Source: Trichoplusia ni
Lineage: Eukaryota; Arthropoda; Insecta; Lepidoptera; Noctuidae
Assembly: GCF_003590095.1 (NCBI RefSeq)
Contig: NC_039493.1
Coordinates: 6,262,001 to 6,326,000 of the forward strand
Length of the DNA stretch: 64,000 nt
Reading direction: 5' to 3'
Positions 24,970 to 39,600 of this stretch are shown here, piece by piece. Both the position numbers and the translations under genes were made by a program. Under the pieces are notes generated by a model. The model was not told the origin of the DNA, did no database searches, and saw nothing but the letters and a program-made list of their open reading frames with translations. Numbering within the stretch: position 1 is the stretch's first letter; every line of letters begins with the position of its first letter.

Positions 24970-26072
24970 ATAAAAAAAAGTTTTAGGAGAGATAAGAGGG
25001 GAGAAGAAGAATGAAAAGCACTAAACTCAGTTTAATTCGAAACCGCGTTTGTACGCCGGTGAAATCAGTCCCTTGAATGCTAAACAATTTTTATGTTTCT
25101 TTTTTTGCTGCAAAGTTGCACCTCAACAGTTACTGATACGTTTTTTTATTTATTTACTCATTTAAAGTTTATAAAATAATAAAGTTGCTCGCTTTACTGT
25201 TTCATCTGAAGAAGTTGCGAGGAATTCCTCTCTGATGTTCGTTAGAAAAATAAAAACTTAATACAGTTGATGCTGGTTGTTTATCTTAATAGTTTTTTTC
25301 TTATTAACAGCCTCTTATGAAGATAAGTTTCCTTTTAGAAAAAATGGGAACTAATTAAATGAAAAGAAACTTTAGATTGTAAGTTGATCTGTTTTTATAA
25401 TATTTTGTTTAAGTTTTAATTTACTATGGGACAGATTTCTTCTGTCATTTGAAAAAAATACACTGACACATAAATTAAAAATTAAAAAGTTTTTATTGAC
25501 ATAAAAATACAGTTCAGCATAAATGTATCCCTGACGCCCGTGCTAGGCTTAAAGCCTCTGTTACAGGAGCCAGTGTCTTTGCACCCTTAAGTTATTATAT
25601 TTATATCTTAATACTAACTTAATAAATACCAAAATGTTTGCTTCTAAACCGTTTACGAAATTAGTATTACTTTTTTTGCATTCTAAACTCCATTCATTTA
25701 CTGTGTATTGTAACATCGATTTATGCGGTGATACCACATATCACACTCCAACCTCAACGTACGGCTCGCTTCTTGGAAACTATCAATCAATCGACAGTTT
25801 AATATCAGACTAGATGGGGGGTCGGTGAAGTAATAGTCCGTACCTCATACACACACAACTATAGGTAAGTAGGTACCTAAGTATGTTGTACATGCTTCTA
25901 TATGAATAGCAATGGAAGTTGTATGTTATTCGGTTTATTTTACATTCAAAATAACAATTTTCTCGATGAAAATAACTTCAGACGCTTGAATAAGATGAAG
26001 TGAACCAGCACTCAATATACTGCATAGAACAATTAAAAACTAAAAGTTTCCATTTCATACGTAGATAACCTA

Positions 26073-26119
26073 TGCCATCATCATAATCATCATCAGCCCA
26101 TTTTCATCCACTTCTGGAC
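26073..26119 (-). mobile_element. RTE-like LINE 3' tail with (GAT)n
   Basis: On the minus strand VQKWMKMG and a stop (26,119-26,093) run into imperfect GAT repeats (GATGATGATTATGATGATGG). A diverged copy of the tail at 4344-4279. Confidence 0.55.
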
Positions 26120-28586
26120 AGACGAAGACAAATCTCGATTGCTTGCAATTTAAGAGGCCTATATCGAATCTATCACATTCCCACAGGACATCCTAGCCAA
26201 CAACTTAAACTTTGAATATGTTTTACCCAAACACGTTTTCACCTCTCTACCTACCTCTCTGAACACCAGTCGTGGAACCACATCCCATGTCTCCAAGGCC
26301 AAGCCCTACTAACCCTAACTCATATATTATTCCCGTTATAAAATACACTCATACATAATAGCACCTCAGCCTGGATCTTTTGTTTCACCACGCTAGACGG
26401 TTAACGAGCTGATTTGCATATTAATGGTGTACATCTACTGAATAATAAGCGAAGAATGAGCGTGGTAAGCGGACTTTGCCTCCGTTTTGGTCCTTTTGCC
26501 CTGGTCTTTTGATTCGAAACGTATTTGCTGAGTGTTATGTTTCTTTTCATTTTACGGTCATGGTGTTTAGTTTTTTGAAAGGGTTTTCAATGTAATTTTG
26601 GAGGATGGTTAACAGATTTAACTAATAATAATTAGACGATGCATAGGGTTCGAAAAGGTCGAGGTAAGGTCTTGCGGAGTTTCAGAGTTATCTTGCCTAT
26701 CATGATAATATATGTCAATATAAGCTTTTGGGAATAAAAACATTTCATTTTTGGTATAGTATACTTTTTTGCAGCACAGTTAAGTAGTATCGATAACATT
26801 GACACACACAATTAAGTCGATATAGGTTATGATTTTTCCACATTTCGTCAAACTAAATCGATATCCCTTTTTCTCTACATTTACACCGGAGACAAACAAT
26901 GTAATTAAACAGATTGAGTCTGAACCTCAGGTCAGCATCTATTCGAAGAGGAACCTAGACGGAAATGTTCGACTAATACGAATGTGGCCATCAATTGTCT
27001 CAATCGCTGTGGAAACCTTGTCTAACTGACGTTCGAATAGTTAATAGGTCTTCGAACTTACCTTACATCAATTACAAAATGTGCTTTAAATCTCGTTGCT
27101 CAAGAGTTTGGTGAAAAATAACACGCTTATTAATCAGGATTAAAGCGTTGGTAAATAAATAATTATGGATCCGCCTTACGAAAATTATTGTAATAATTAT
27201 GGTGTTACATGTCTTGCAATTCGTATAATAAAAGATTTAAATAAGTACCGAATAGTAAGAGAAAGTAATAAAAGAGTTAATAAGGCGAAAATTAATAAAA
27301 AAAAATCCTGAAAATTAAAAAAAAAAGAAAAAGGGAGGAAACTATAGTTTGAAGTGAGATATTGCTTTTTGTGTTTATTTAAAAGGTCTCTAGGATTACT
27401 CGGTATATTACAGTTTTGGCCTTTCTAAATCCTTACCTACCCGTGTGATCCGCGGCTAAAACTAGGATAAAACCAATTTCTCAAAAAAGAAATAACGTTT
27501 TCCTTTTATTTTTTCCAATATGGACATTTGATATAGACAACACGATTGCGCAACACGATATTACCTATCTCTTATATGTTTCTTTTGCAAAGATAAGGTT
27601 GAATAATAATTATTTATTTATTAATTTACATATAATACACGCTTATGTAAGACGACTAAAAAATCACGATGCATAAAAAGTTTGACAATGGAACTTTATC
27701 TATACTAAATTAACTCGAAAAAATATACTGCTATTACAATTACGTCTGACCGTTTTGGTCCTTTTTGCGGATTGAAGGGTAACACACAAAAAATAATACA
27801 AACGAAAGGACTCAAAGCGTCATATATGGGAAAAAATCTCCCGCTTTCTATGGAAACATCCAATAAACTCCTTGAACCGCATAGTCGAAGATGTAACATT
27901 AATAGTCTATTAATAACATTATGAGGCCTAACGATGTATTTGTTTTAGGTAGCTTGTACCGAAACAAAAGAAATAAGCTTCAGAAGAACAATAAATCTAT
28001 ATAATACTCAATATTTGGGGCTTAGAGAGGCATTTTCCTTGTAAGCAACCCACGAAACAAGGGCGGTACAACTGCGCTGGGTGTATACGGGGCCATAATG
28101 ATGGCTGGACCTTATAAATGCATGTTACTCTTCGGTTTCTCGATTTAAAAATGACATAAAAATTTATAAGTTCGAAAGAGTATACAAAAAGAAAGTTATA
28201 AAAATAATACATGTAAAAGTACACAAAGTATTTTTAATAATTTATATTAAGTAGGTGCGGCTTATCAGTAGTATTTTTATCCGACATATTATTGCTACGG
28301 ATTAGCGTGTAGATAACATCAAGATACATATAACTGATTAAATTAAATACGCGGTACTTGATACGGCTTTACATCAAATTACGTAATGATCGAAGAAAAA
28401 AAAATTGGTTGTAAAATCGTTGAATTTCGGCAACTTATGAGCTACACAGAAAGTAGGTACAATGACAGAAAATTTATTAAAAAGGTGATTTCCAAAATAT
28501 CAGATGAGATATTTAGAGGCTTGTCTGATTCCGTCTACGGCCTATTGACGAGGCACTGATTTACATAGCTGCATCAGGGTGTAGTG

Positions 28587-28732
28587 GAAGGACCCTTGGT
28601 CGTAATGTGGACAGTCCGTCCGTCACCAGGCTATATCTCATTACCCGTGACAGCAACATTCACTTCACATTTACACAGAAAATGTATTTCTGCTGTCGCT
28701 ATAACAACAAATACTAAAAATAAAGATCGAGG
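28587..28732 (+). repeat. Dispersed 'GTCTGTCCGTC' family repeat, fuller copy
   Basis: GGACAGTCCGTCCGTCACC, GGCTATATCTCATTACCCGTGA, CACAGAAAATGTATTTCTGC (20 bases at most shown) and CTATAACAACAAATACTAAA follow the family order. The ends are uncertain and no coding potential is seen. Confidence 0.6.
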
Positions 28733-31700
28733 TTAAGCAACAATTATTACGGTCAGAAATTTGTTCTTGGGTGACAAGTAAATTTAATTGTGGTAACTCA
28801 CTTTCATAGTCACCCAACCTATTTGTTCATCTTTAAAGTATTGGCGCCCAACCAGAGTATCACGAGACTGTACCGGTTTTTGTAACTATCGTCTTGAATC
28901 AGTAAGGCAGTTCCTGGTCACAAATATTGGGTTAATGCACCAATATTTGTGCAAACATTATCACTTAAAAAAATATAATCAGTTTGTCAGATCCTCGTTG
29001 TCGATCACGAGGATAAAATCATACGTTAATTAATAACATCATAAATAAATAACAACTGATTAATTATCGCCGGCTTCATTTGCTAACTAGATAATTATCG
29101 AGGATTAACAATTTCCTGTGTCTTATAACACTTAGGTATGTCGCTGTTCAGGAAAGGAACAGAGGTTTTATTATTATTTTTAAAGATTTTCTTCACATAA
29201 GAATTTTCAAGGTTAATTTTCGGAAGAATCTAAAAGTGTAAATACCGTTATATTATTTTAACAAAAGCATAACACTGACTTCAATTGCTACTGAACCACA
29301 GTCGATTATTTATGAAAAAAAAACATAGCTATTTGAAAAAAAAAGAAAAAGTACAATCAACGCAATCGGTTCATTTAGTCCGTGGTCCGTGCAAAACTAA
29401 CTAAATTCTCATAAAATAAGGGCTCTCATTACAAAATGATAAGTCCGGTTAGATGTATTTTTGTTGTTATTTTTTGGTCTGTAGAACGTAGTAGTGACAC
29501 GGGATCCGCAGTGTGGCAAGGCCGATTGGTACTTGAACGGTTATATTTTTTTAATAGATTTTCATTATTTATTTCTTAAAACGCTTACATATTTTGCATA
29601 AAACAGTTCTTAAAATACGACGTATATCTTGAGTTTTTTTAAATCCGTTTATATCTATCTATTTCAGCGCGCACGTCATACTCTGTCAGCCTGTATGTTT
29701 CCACGCACCAACTTGTACAATTATGTAGGTGATCTCTTGCCAAAGTCCGCGCTATAAGTGAACGCGGACTTTTGATATTGAACGCGAAAACTTACATGTT
29801 TTGACTATACAATATTATTATTGTACTTCACAACTATGTTGTTAGTCAAATTGAGTTGCGAAAGTTAGCGCTCACAGAAAAATAAAATTTATTGTTCACG
29901 AGTGGACTTTGTTATTAATGTTTATTAACGTGAGAAAAAACTTTTCGTTTCATTTACAGAGTGTTGGACTAAAGAGGTTTTAATCATAAGTTAGAAGCAA
30001 ACTATCAATGACAAATACTATCCTGAGCGACTCACTATCTCAGAGTTATGAGAAAGAGGAAAAAACTTATGAAGGCGATAATGCAGAATATTTTTATGGC
30101 TTAGAGATACATCTCTCATCCACAACTGCATAATATAGCTTTTAAAGGTAGTAAGTAGTAGTTAGCCCTCGGAACTACTTAGTCTTTATTACGTAGAATA
30201 AAAGATGTTGATCGAAAGAACCGGAAAATGGGTTAATAAATTCTTATCAAATGAATTAAATATAAAAAATCAGAATAATGTTACAGTTCACGCAAGAAAT
30301 CACTGCTAAACGGATGAATACAGTAAAATATATAATACTCTCAATAAAACGTATTTTTTTTTTGATAAATTAAAGGAAATTGACAATAAAAACATTGCTA
30401 ACTGTCAAACGATTATCGAATCGATATCTGAATAACATCGTACTAAAATCACTTGGACAACCTAACAATAGAATGTCGGCCTGTCGATACAAAATGCAAG
30501 AAACGTTGTTTTGAGGACAAAAGAAAAACAATAGCGAAAACCCGAAACAAAGGACTGCTCGAACACGAAGCGAATTTCAGTCTGTCCATAGAAAGCTTAA
30601 CAGGAATCGATAACAATAGGTGAATAATCTTCCCTTGTACTATGATAGCTTACGACAAAACTGTCGACAACGTTAAAGAGAGACAGCGCTCTACGCGCCA
30701 CGTAGCGATCTCGCTTCAATATTGACGATAGTTCCATGACGGTTTCATGGTACGAGGAAATAAGAAACGTGATTGTGGTTAGCCGCGTGAATCCTTATCT
30801 AAATATTGCCTAAACTATTGTCAATCTTACAGTAACGTATGTGTTTATTGTTCAATAATCCCCTATTATAAATTTCATTGTGTAGTTACGTATGATCTAG
30901 CTTGTTTACATTGTGCTTCTGATACCTAATTTAATAGTATATCACGTGTTTTGAAGAAACCCGGTAGTAGTATAACAAATGTTCTGGTACTTAATGTAAT
31001 TATTTGCTTCTTTTTTCAAGGGATAACTTCATAGGAAGTGACCCAGTCCCTTTGTAAGGCACAGGGACACTGGCCCAACATGCAGTGGCTTTGCTTAGAA
31101 CTTTTACCAAAAATGTGATGGGCTACCAGAGATTATCCACCCCCGTTCTAACAAAGGACCAACTTGGAGAATCCAAATCCATTACTATTGCACAATAAAT
31201 GTGTAAAAAATATTGCGATATTGTATCTAGCTTTAAGCCTCTTCAACATCTTTTGTAACATTATGGCATGCAAATAAATATATGAATATGTATATCGTAA
31301 GATACTATCTGGATCATTTTCAAAGATTTAATGTTGTTCCCACCTCTCTCTCAGGCAATGTAAATTAATTAGCAGGTGAAGTCTCGTTTCGCGAAAATAA
31401 ATCAAGCTCGTCCCAATATCTCCTGTGCCTGCTGCGAACTCGATTTTTTCCATTTACTGCTATGCTATCTTAGAAAAAATCTCATTTAAATCCAGCAGAG
31501 CCTTGCTTTTTTTAAATATTAACTTTTGTACGACTATGGCAAATATTGCAACGGTAAGTTACAGAACATTCTCAATTAAGAAAAACTATATATAGATTGT
31601 ATCCCAGGCTTCCATATTTTAGAAACAGTTTTATAAACTTAGTTCTATATACCCTTTCAAGCGATTGCTTCCACAACTCCACAATCCTGGAATACGAGCT

Positions 31701-34385
31701 TCAAATACTTTTCATCATTTACTTCTGTTAAATCATGATTGAATTCTTTGCGTTTCGTCCCAGATTCGAGGAAAAGTTGGGAATTTGCGGCGAATCCACA
31801 GAACTATTGCGGTCGCCGTGCGGTCAGATTAACTAAATATTTAGATGGATTTTCGTTAGCTATAGCAGTTTTAAGGTACATTTAGAAACAATTGAGCCGA
31901 TTTCTGTGGTTAAGGAGTACTTAGTTTGAGCTAAATATAAGGTGAACTTACAGTGACCTTTTTAGTTGTAAAGAGATTTCTAATTGGTGTGTTCATCATT
32001 CTACGAAGTTTTGCAAAAACTCCACTCAGTTCTGTTCAAGCAAAATTAACAGTCAAGACGCACATTGTATATGTGTGCAATTAAAGAAATGTACTAGTAG
32101 TATTAATTATATAAAAAATACATAATGTCAATTAAACAATTCGACACTCAAATTCATTTAAATCAAATCATCAATAACAATCCACTGCTCACTTTGATCA
32201 AACGAATTCAAAAAAAAAACGAAACTTCTATAGATTTCTTGCACAAAGATTTTATAAGGCAAAAATCAGCTCAATTTATCTTCTAGTCTAGACCAAGGAG
32301 GTTTTCAATGTATAAAAACTAGGATAAGAGTAATGATGGCGGGTCAGGATTGTTGCTCTGCGAAGGTTTTGTGATAGAGCGTCGTTTCACTTTGAGACTT
32401 GATAAATCTTTTTCTATATTAGGGTCATTCGTCTGATACTCTTGCATTGCTTGCATAGTGTTTTCCTTTCCATCGTCCCAATACGTAATAATATACGTAA
32501 TAAAATAGATTTCCGAAGCAAATTGACAACGTAAGTCAGGAATCAATAATAATGTAGTTTCACAAACATCACTTTCACACAGCTTCAATTCAGAAACAGA
32601 TCTGTAAAAAATATCCTTTTTTGAACTTTACTTTTATAATTTCCAATATTAAACAAAAACGTTGTTTGTAATTTCAAACGTAACTTCATAATCAAAACAA
32701 ATTAACACAAAAAGAAACTCTTATTTCTCACATTTGCCGAAAAAGTGTAAAAAGTTAAGTAAAGTTTTTACTTTGTCTGAATAAAGTGGATAATTCATAG
32801 GGAAAATTTGTATCGCCAGGGATTACGCGTACACCGACATTGTTTGATGCTAAATGACTTTGTGTAGGCACTTAAGCCTCTCATTTGGATTTTAAACAGT
32901 TTTTACGAAAAAAAACTTAAGATCCTCAGATTTATTATGGCAAAAATGTGGAAGTGGCCGGAATAAAAACACTATTACTCACGGAACACCCAGGACTTAA
33001 CACGTTTCGTTTTTACTGAGGATAAGAACGAACTTTTTCAAGTCCGTTTTCAACATTATTTAAACATGTAAGAATGGCTTTTGCAGAATTATTGCAATAA
33101 TTTTAATGCAAATGAAAAGGTATAAGACAATCTAAATAAAATCGAACTTAAACAGCAACCTAAACAAAATCTTTAACCTGAGGACAAAATCATCTTTTGA
33201 TAACGACTTTTACTCTTAAAGACGTATATCTAAATACGACATAATATATCCACTACGCATTATACAAAAAACACGTCTTCATTATCTTTGAAATTAACCT
33301 AGATAAGATCCGTTCCGCATTATTCTACGGAACATTTAAAAATCAAACTGCAGTACATCAGCAACACCCATTAAAAGAAAAAAAACCCCTAAAGGATTCC
33401 TACGAACATTTACTACGGAGAAAACAAAAGGAAACAGAATAATAACTAATAAGGGATAATCGTAAAAGGCGTGTTTTAAAACTGTAAAGAAAATACGGTA
33501 GGAAACGGCTTTTCGGAATATTGCAACCGGGTGTTTTAATTTAAGAAACAAATGATTTCTTTTTCTTGAAACTGAAATTAATTAAACATGTTGCTTGTTA
33601 AACGTCGGTGACAAAATAAAGATTTTTATTATTTTGTACATCGTTTATTGTCTCGTCTGTAAGTTTTACATGAAATTGTAACTTTTTTTTAAATCACTTA
33701 CCTACGTAAAAATTTAAGTATCTTTTGTTTAAGTTTTTGAGGCAACGGGTTGAATAATTGACTTTTTAAAATCGAAAAAGAGGAATTAACATTACATTAA
33801 TTTAAAAGTAATATAATGAACCTAACTCTATGATAACAAGCCGGAAATAACTCAAAATAGTAACTTCTAATACTACAAAAATAAAATCAAACGCAACAAA
33901 AATGAACAAAACGCAACTCTCAAGCAACCTTCAAAAATACCAACTGAACCAAGAAATTCTTTAAAATATAAAAGGAATATGTGTATTAATTCTAGAAAGT
34001 TGAAAACGCTGGAACTCTCCAGAAGGGTGAAGTGAGCCAATAAGGCAGTGAGGTGCTTTACAAAATTAGAAGCTATTCGCTCTGAAGCCAGTCTGTTGTT
34101 AGAAATTCCATTGAAAATGTTATTGTGTGAATGGGTACTAACTATATGAATATCGTAGTTCCGTAGAATAAAGTAACTATTTTACTTCAGTTCTCAATGT
34201 TACTTTGAGTTTTGTAGAGATTTGAACAGATAAGGACGTGTTTACAAAAACATACGCTGACGTTTTTCCAATTAGGTTGGGATTCAGAAGTATGTTTAAC
34301 AAGTTTCTGTTCTCTTCTCATCTACTTTTTTATTCTACGTTATTAGTTGAATCGGCCAAAAATACTTGCAAAATGATTCATGAGC
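28733..34385. other. AT-rich stretch without a supported gene
   Basis: The only candidate is an open stretch on the minus strand at 32,319 to about 32,606, which follows a fair acceptor (TTTTTTACAG). It has no recognisable domain or partner exon, so it is not annotated as a gene. Confidence 0.4.
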
Positions 34386-34510
34386 TGACATGTGACGCTG
34401 AGCTCTCAATCTGTTCGACGTGGTCGCGTCAGCTCATACTTAAGGACTTCGTATAAGTCCGAAACTAGTCGTCCAATCCCGATAAATACGCGTGAGTAAA
34501 CCCCTTATGT
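34386..34510 (-). mobile_element. Dispersed repeat, inverted partner of 19,711-19,863
   Basis: Read on the plus strand: TAAGGACTTCGTATAAGTCC, GAAACTAGTCG, CCCGATAAATACGCGTGAGT and AAACCCC. This is the reverse of the 19,711 copy and keeps the ACGCGTGAGTAAACC core. Confidence 0.6.
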
Positions 34511-35451
34511 AAAAACAATAATGACTCTGCCTCACAAAACTTATTGTAATAGCCAAACCACATGCGTTACCATTTTGTCTGTCCTCTGTTCATAAACAAT
34601 AACCAATCTAAATGTGACTTCAAAAACTCCATTAGCGGCAACAAAAGCAAAATAAATAATTTCTCCCATACTTGCGGGAACAAGTCGTGCTTCGACGTCG
34701 AAGCACCGACTTTGGAAGTTGGTCGGCAGCTGCGCCACGATATTGTCACACGTCCTGCGTTCTTACTTTACTTTGGTCCTTATTATTATATGTATTGAAA
34801 TATCCTCGGTTTTTGCGGTGCCAAAATTATTGGAAGGACAGGGCAATGGCGTGGTGATAAACATCAATCTGGTCATTTATGAATTTGTCAGATTCAAAGC
34901 GAGTTTAATTTTATCCTGTAGCGTCTTATAATGTTTTTCTTTCCATCATTTTTGCTTGTCAAAAGTACCTAACAACTTAAAACATTTTACGCAAAAAGAT
35001 TAAAAAAGTACGAGATAATATTTTCACTCGTACTGGTTCCAGTATAACGATAGTTTCTCATCCCTCAATCTATCCATGTTCCATTATTACAGTTTCCTAG
35101 GAATTATTGTGAAAGCACATGTGTGGAATACTGCTCTTTGTCACGAATTTCTACGAAAACACTTTTTTATGAGGATAGTCAGAAATACATTCATCATTTA
35201 AAAAAATATCATACTACATCTAGATGAAGACGAAATGGATTTCCTAGAGCTCCTTTATGAATTATTCTTTGGAAACGAACACATACGACGATTCTAGGAG
35301 CAATGTTATTTTAATTAAAAAAGAATCGTACTATCTTTAAATTAACAAACTACAGCCGCATAGATGTGCCAATTTTGAGATATAGTGCACTTTTACTCTA
35401 TTGCCCAAAAAGTCACATGAGGAAGACCTCGTTTTTAAGCTTCTGTACCTT

Positions 35452-35545
35452 TTATAAGACTTCACAGAAGTCCGTCAGTCCGTCTATCTATCCTACCTAA
35501 TGAACTGTGATAGCTAGACTGTTGAAAAACATCAATACCTATTTG
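35452..35545 (+). repeat. Degenerate 'GTCTGTCCGTC' family repeat
   Basis: ACAGAAGTCCGTCAGTCCGTC, shown as GAAGTCCGTCAGTCCGTC, is followed by ATGAACTGTGATAGCTAGAC and TGTTGAAA, the family's core order. Confidence 0.5.
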
Positions 35546-35933
35546 TTTTACTTTAGCCCCCCGACCTTTTACTTCAAAAATTTTTTTTTGCTCACCAATA
35601 CGCGAACAACTATTCAATTGGCCTTCTTTATTTTTAGTGGTACCAATGCGATTGGAATACAGGTAAATACATTTAGTAAATACAAAGCGTACGTTGAAAT
35701 ATTGACTCGAATATAAACGTGTAACGTCAATAGATCTGTCAACAGGAATACAAACAAACAATTCCGGGCTACAAACCCAATTCCGAATTCACTAGAAATC
35801 CATTCAATACATTCAAACTAAAAATCACAGCACATGTTTTGGTTCAATGTTTTAAACTTCTGGGAACACTTAATATGTACCGTTTTAATTTTTACCTTTT
35901 GTATTCCAAATGACCTAAAAATGGTGCCTGGAC

Positions 35934-35996
35934 TGGATGCAAAAGGCGCAGGACTGGGTGATGTGATGCAACATGGGGCAGACCTATGTCCAATTG
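35934..35996 (+). pseudogene. Decayed LINE ORF2 C-terminal segment
   Basis: In the frame starting at 35,934 the sequence reads WMQKAQDWVM, a stop, then CNMGQTYVQL. This resembles the WMRKAQDR..W..LGEAYVQQW ending of RTE-like retroposons, with an in-frame stop. It overlaps another open frame (35,834-36,181) that has no recognisable domain. Confidence 0.4.
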
Positions 35997-36085
35997 CTGA
36001 AAGGAAGACTAACTCCCATTTGAAGACGCTGCTCTGGCCCTTGAAAAGAGCGGCAATGCCTAGGATCGTGGTAGTTTACGTCGCG

Positions 36086-36117
36086 TTGTACCTGAGACCA
36101 CGAGGTCTCAGGTACAA
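36086..36117. repeat. Perfect hairpin, 14-bp stem
   Basis: TTGTACCTGAGACC at 36,086-36,099 and its exact reverse complement at 36,104-36,117 flank the loop ACGA. GC-richer than its surroundings. Function unknown. Confidence 0.8.
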
Positions 36118-36427
36118 GGGAAGGGTCAAACACTCCGGGTTTTTCGCCGGTAAGAGTAAGGTGATGAAAGAGCGAAAATAGTCCATGAGGATTTTACCGA
36201 ATAAGAATAAACCCTACGTCCAGCTGTGGACCTCGATAGGCTGAATTGAGAAATGATATTTGTAATAATTTTTGCAGCAAAAAACAAAGCATGTAATCTC
36301 GAATAAAAATCCGCTAAAGCGTTTGCTACTATTTGTCAGGAAAGTTAAAGCAGGAAATTCTTCACATTTATTTTCTTTATCGTAAACATTCAAAAAGGAC
36401 AACAAGCTAAGCCCGTCCACTCTCACA

Positions 36428-36657
36428 AAAAACTGGTCAAGTGGGAAATGAACTCACGACACAGAGGGTTCCGTACCTCATACCGTACCGTACCTCAACT
36501 GTCACCACAGTTATTTTAGTGTTTGTTGTTACAGCGGCAAAAGAAACACATCATTTGTGAAAATTTCAGCTGTCTAGCTGTCACGGTTCGTGAGTTACAT
36601 ACCTGGTGTCTTACTAAAAGGTTTCCGTTTTACCCTCGGACTACGGAACCCAAAAAA
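36428..36657 (-). mobile_element. Dispersed 'GTCTGTCCGTC' family repeat, near-full copy
   Basis: From the left on the plus strand: AAACTGGTCAAGTGGG, GAGGGTTCCGTACCTCA, TGTTACAGCGGCAAAAG, ATTTCAGCTGTCTAGCTGTC, CACGGTTCGTGAGTTACAT and CCCTCGGACTACGGAACCC. It is the most complete of about nine copies or fragments in this window. It has no ORF. The class is not established. Confidence 0.6.
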
Positions 36658-39600
36658 ACGATCTTGAATAAAATTCCATATTTATACGCAAAATAACACA
36701 TCGTAAAATGCAACTTAATCCCAACGAGAACCATTTCAATCCAGAGAGCTCTTGTTACCAAGTCGAGAGAGCTGAACAACAAAAATAAATAGCAACCGCG
36801 CACAAAGTTGTTCAAATGATGAAACTTGCCGAGTTTGTTACTGTCCAGGAGACCTACAACCACCTCTAAAAGTTAAATTACTATAGATGTGGAAGAGAGA
36901 CACAACTCTACGCAGTTTAATAAGCTATCTCGCTCCCACTTCTGCAAAAGTCTTGCTTGAATTCGTGGTGGTAGGCTTTGTACGAGCGGTTATGGTTGTT
37001 CGCCAGTTTCTGCCAACATCAATCAGGGAAGGATGCTTTTAAGCATTCCCGCTTAGTCTCCAGTCCAGAACTAACTGGATTTATATGTTGGAAATAGGAC
37101 AATTTATTTAGTGATAGCTTTGCACGTCGAAGAAAGATTTTCGTACTTCGACTTACATTTGGGATTGCAATGCGGTTTTCGAAGTGCACACAATTTATTG
37201 GGTGCTTTACTTTACATGTACGGAGGACTGTTCAAGTTTCGAGTGGGTTTTAACTTTAAATAAGCTATTCTGGCAATAAATTTTGCCTTGTGGAATGTGG
37301 ACTCAGTTTGAAAGTTATAAACTAGTACATAACGTATGAAAATTCACACGACTCGTAATTAAAAAAAAAACATGAGGTTACGACACCTCCTACCTGAAAA
37401 ATTTAGTAATGAATTTAATAAAGTTCAACAAATCTTAAAACACATTTTAGGTTAAAACCTATCAAGCTCGTTTGCTCGCATGTTTCTTCATACTCAACCT
37501 ACGTAGTACAAATATAATCATGTCACGAGGTAACAAGTAGTGTTGAAGACCTAAATAATTAATGAAAATAACATGGTAACTTTCAAATATTTTTGTGAAA
37601 AACACCTACCAAATCAACTAAACTCCTTAAATAATGTAGCATCGTAATTCCAGTTCATTCTAAATTACTTCCTTTGTGAGTTAGCTTCGCTCGCACTAAA
37701 ACATATCAAAACGTTTGTCAATGTGTCTGTGTGAGCAATTAGCCCATCGGTGCATTCGCTTGCGTGCGATTTAATCCACGCTACGACTTGCCGCAATGTT
37801 CCAACGATTATAAGTTGCAGATGCGACTTTTTACTTAACATAACGATTATTCTTTCATTTTTCTCTTTCCTTTTACAATTGGTGCCTCTTTTAATTCATT
37901 TACTCATCGCCAGAGATTAGGGACAGTATGCAACAAGGTTCTTTAGTGTAACTTGGGAGACTTGAACCCAGCAGCAATTGATCTGCAAACGAGCTGATGA
38001 TGATTCTGTTAAAATTAATTGAATGCGGCTATAGTCTTAACTCTAACCTATACACATATGCCTGATGACAATGGTTATTGTGATCGAATCAATATTCACC
38101 AACTTAATTGTATACCTAAGAACTTCTTATTTATTAAACGTACACACAAGTTTTAAAATATTGTCCAAGTTGTATTAAGAAAAAGTTCACACAGCGCCTC
38201 AATAGATGGCGTTGTTAGTTTGCAGGTGAATCCTGAATCGCGCTATGGTTTGGTTACATGAGAAATTATAAATATCACCTAACTATAATTTTTTATTTCT
38301 TGTACTGTGTTTAGTTAATAATAAACATTCAGTTGAGTGATTTGGTTGTTTCACTATTCACTTGAAGACCGGGTATCTGAACATTTCTGTTCAAATATAA
38401 ATGTCATTTTTTCCGATTCATTTACCTTGAGTTAATTGTTTATCAAAAGCGTGTTTTTCCAATAAAGTGTGTCCTTCCTTTGTCGGGTTTTTCAGCTGCT
38501 TTTTTATTAAAACTAGGTCAATTATTCATTTTCAAGTCAAGGTTTAGGTACAGTGATAGATAGACGCAACTAACAAAATAAATAATAATAATTAAATCGA
38601 ATTGGGTGAGACAGGTCATCAACGACAAATATTGTAATAAGGCTAAGCAGAAGTAGTTATCTAATAATTCAGTTTTAATATTTCAAGCGAAGCACGCTGG
38701 AAATGGCAGAATACTTTACCCAATGACACCATACTACAAAACTTACCAGTAAAATCTTATCTTACCTAATTCCGCAACTGCAATAATTAATATTCGACCT
38801 TAGTCAATGCCGGTCGGAGTAAAGCGTGCAGACGCGGCTTGCACCAGCTTGCACGGCTATATCACGATGTTTTTGTAGCCATTAATTATTTTTACACATA
38901 ACCGCTAATTTACGATTTATTAATGCAGTACCTACTTACTTCAAGATTTATGAGTGTTACCCTATTTTCTGTTCCGTCACGTTGGGTAAACAAAAATGTA
39001 GTTTATAAGTATGCCACTGTCGATAAATATTAAAAAGAACCTAACCATATTTGATTTCTCATCTTTTCTCCGCTTGCTGTCAAAATGTTATCTTCAGTAA
39101 TTTATTATTATCAATTAATCGCTTGACGCTTCTACAATTTTTCATTGCTTCACAAATTATGCAAGTACTTAACAAATAAGAGGTAAACATTAAAATTTTA
39201 CGTTTTAGGCTATTTTTTTACTTACATTCTAGTACAAATCGGTTTCATGCTTCTAGCTGGGTTGAAATAATGAATACTAAATGGCTAGGTACAATAACGA
39301 CGCAATAAAGCGAGCATGCAGGCTGACGCTAGCCGCGTCTATACGCTTCATCTGTATTCACACAGACCAGTTACATAACACTCATCACAGATATGACATT
39401 ATTCATTAATGTGGTACTAATACACTCTCCAACTGAAGTTTAGAGAGAGTATTGTAATATTTTTTCTTAAACAGCCGAGTTCTTCTGCTTTTGTAGCAAT
39501 AAAATCGATGAACACATCGCGCAATGTTAAACAGCGTACACGTAACTTGCCTTAATGCTTTGTAAATTACTGAAAAAAAAACGGTCTAGTCATTTCTGGG

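Larger units (their letters stand above)
23484..28586. other. AT-rich stretch without a gene
   Basis: No convincing gene. Short LINE tails and repeat fragments within it are listed separately. Confidence 0.45.

Noticed and set aside
35834..36181. 115-codon plus-strand reading frame
   Set aside because: It overlaps a LINE-like relic read in another frame and a hairpin, with no recognisable domain or signal.
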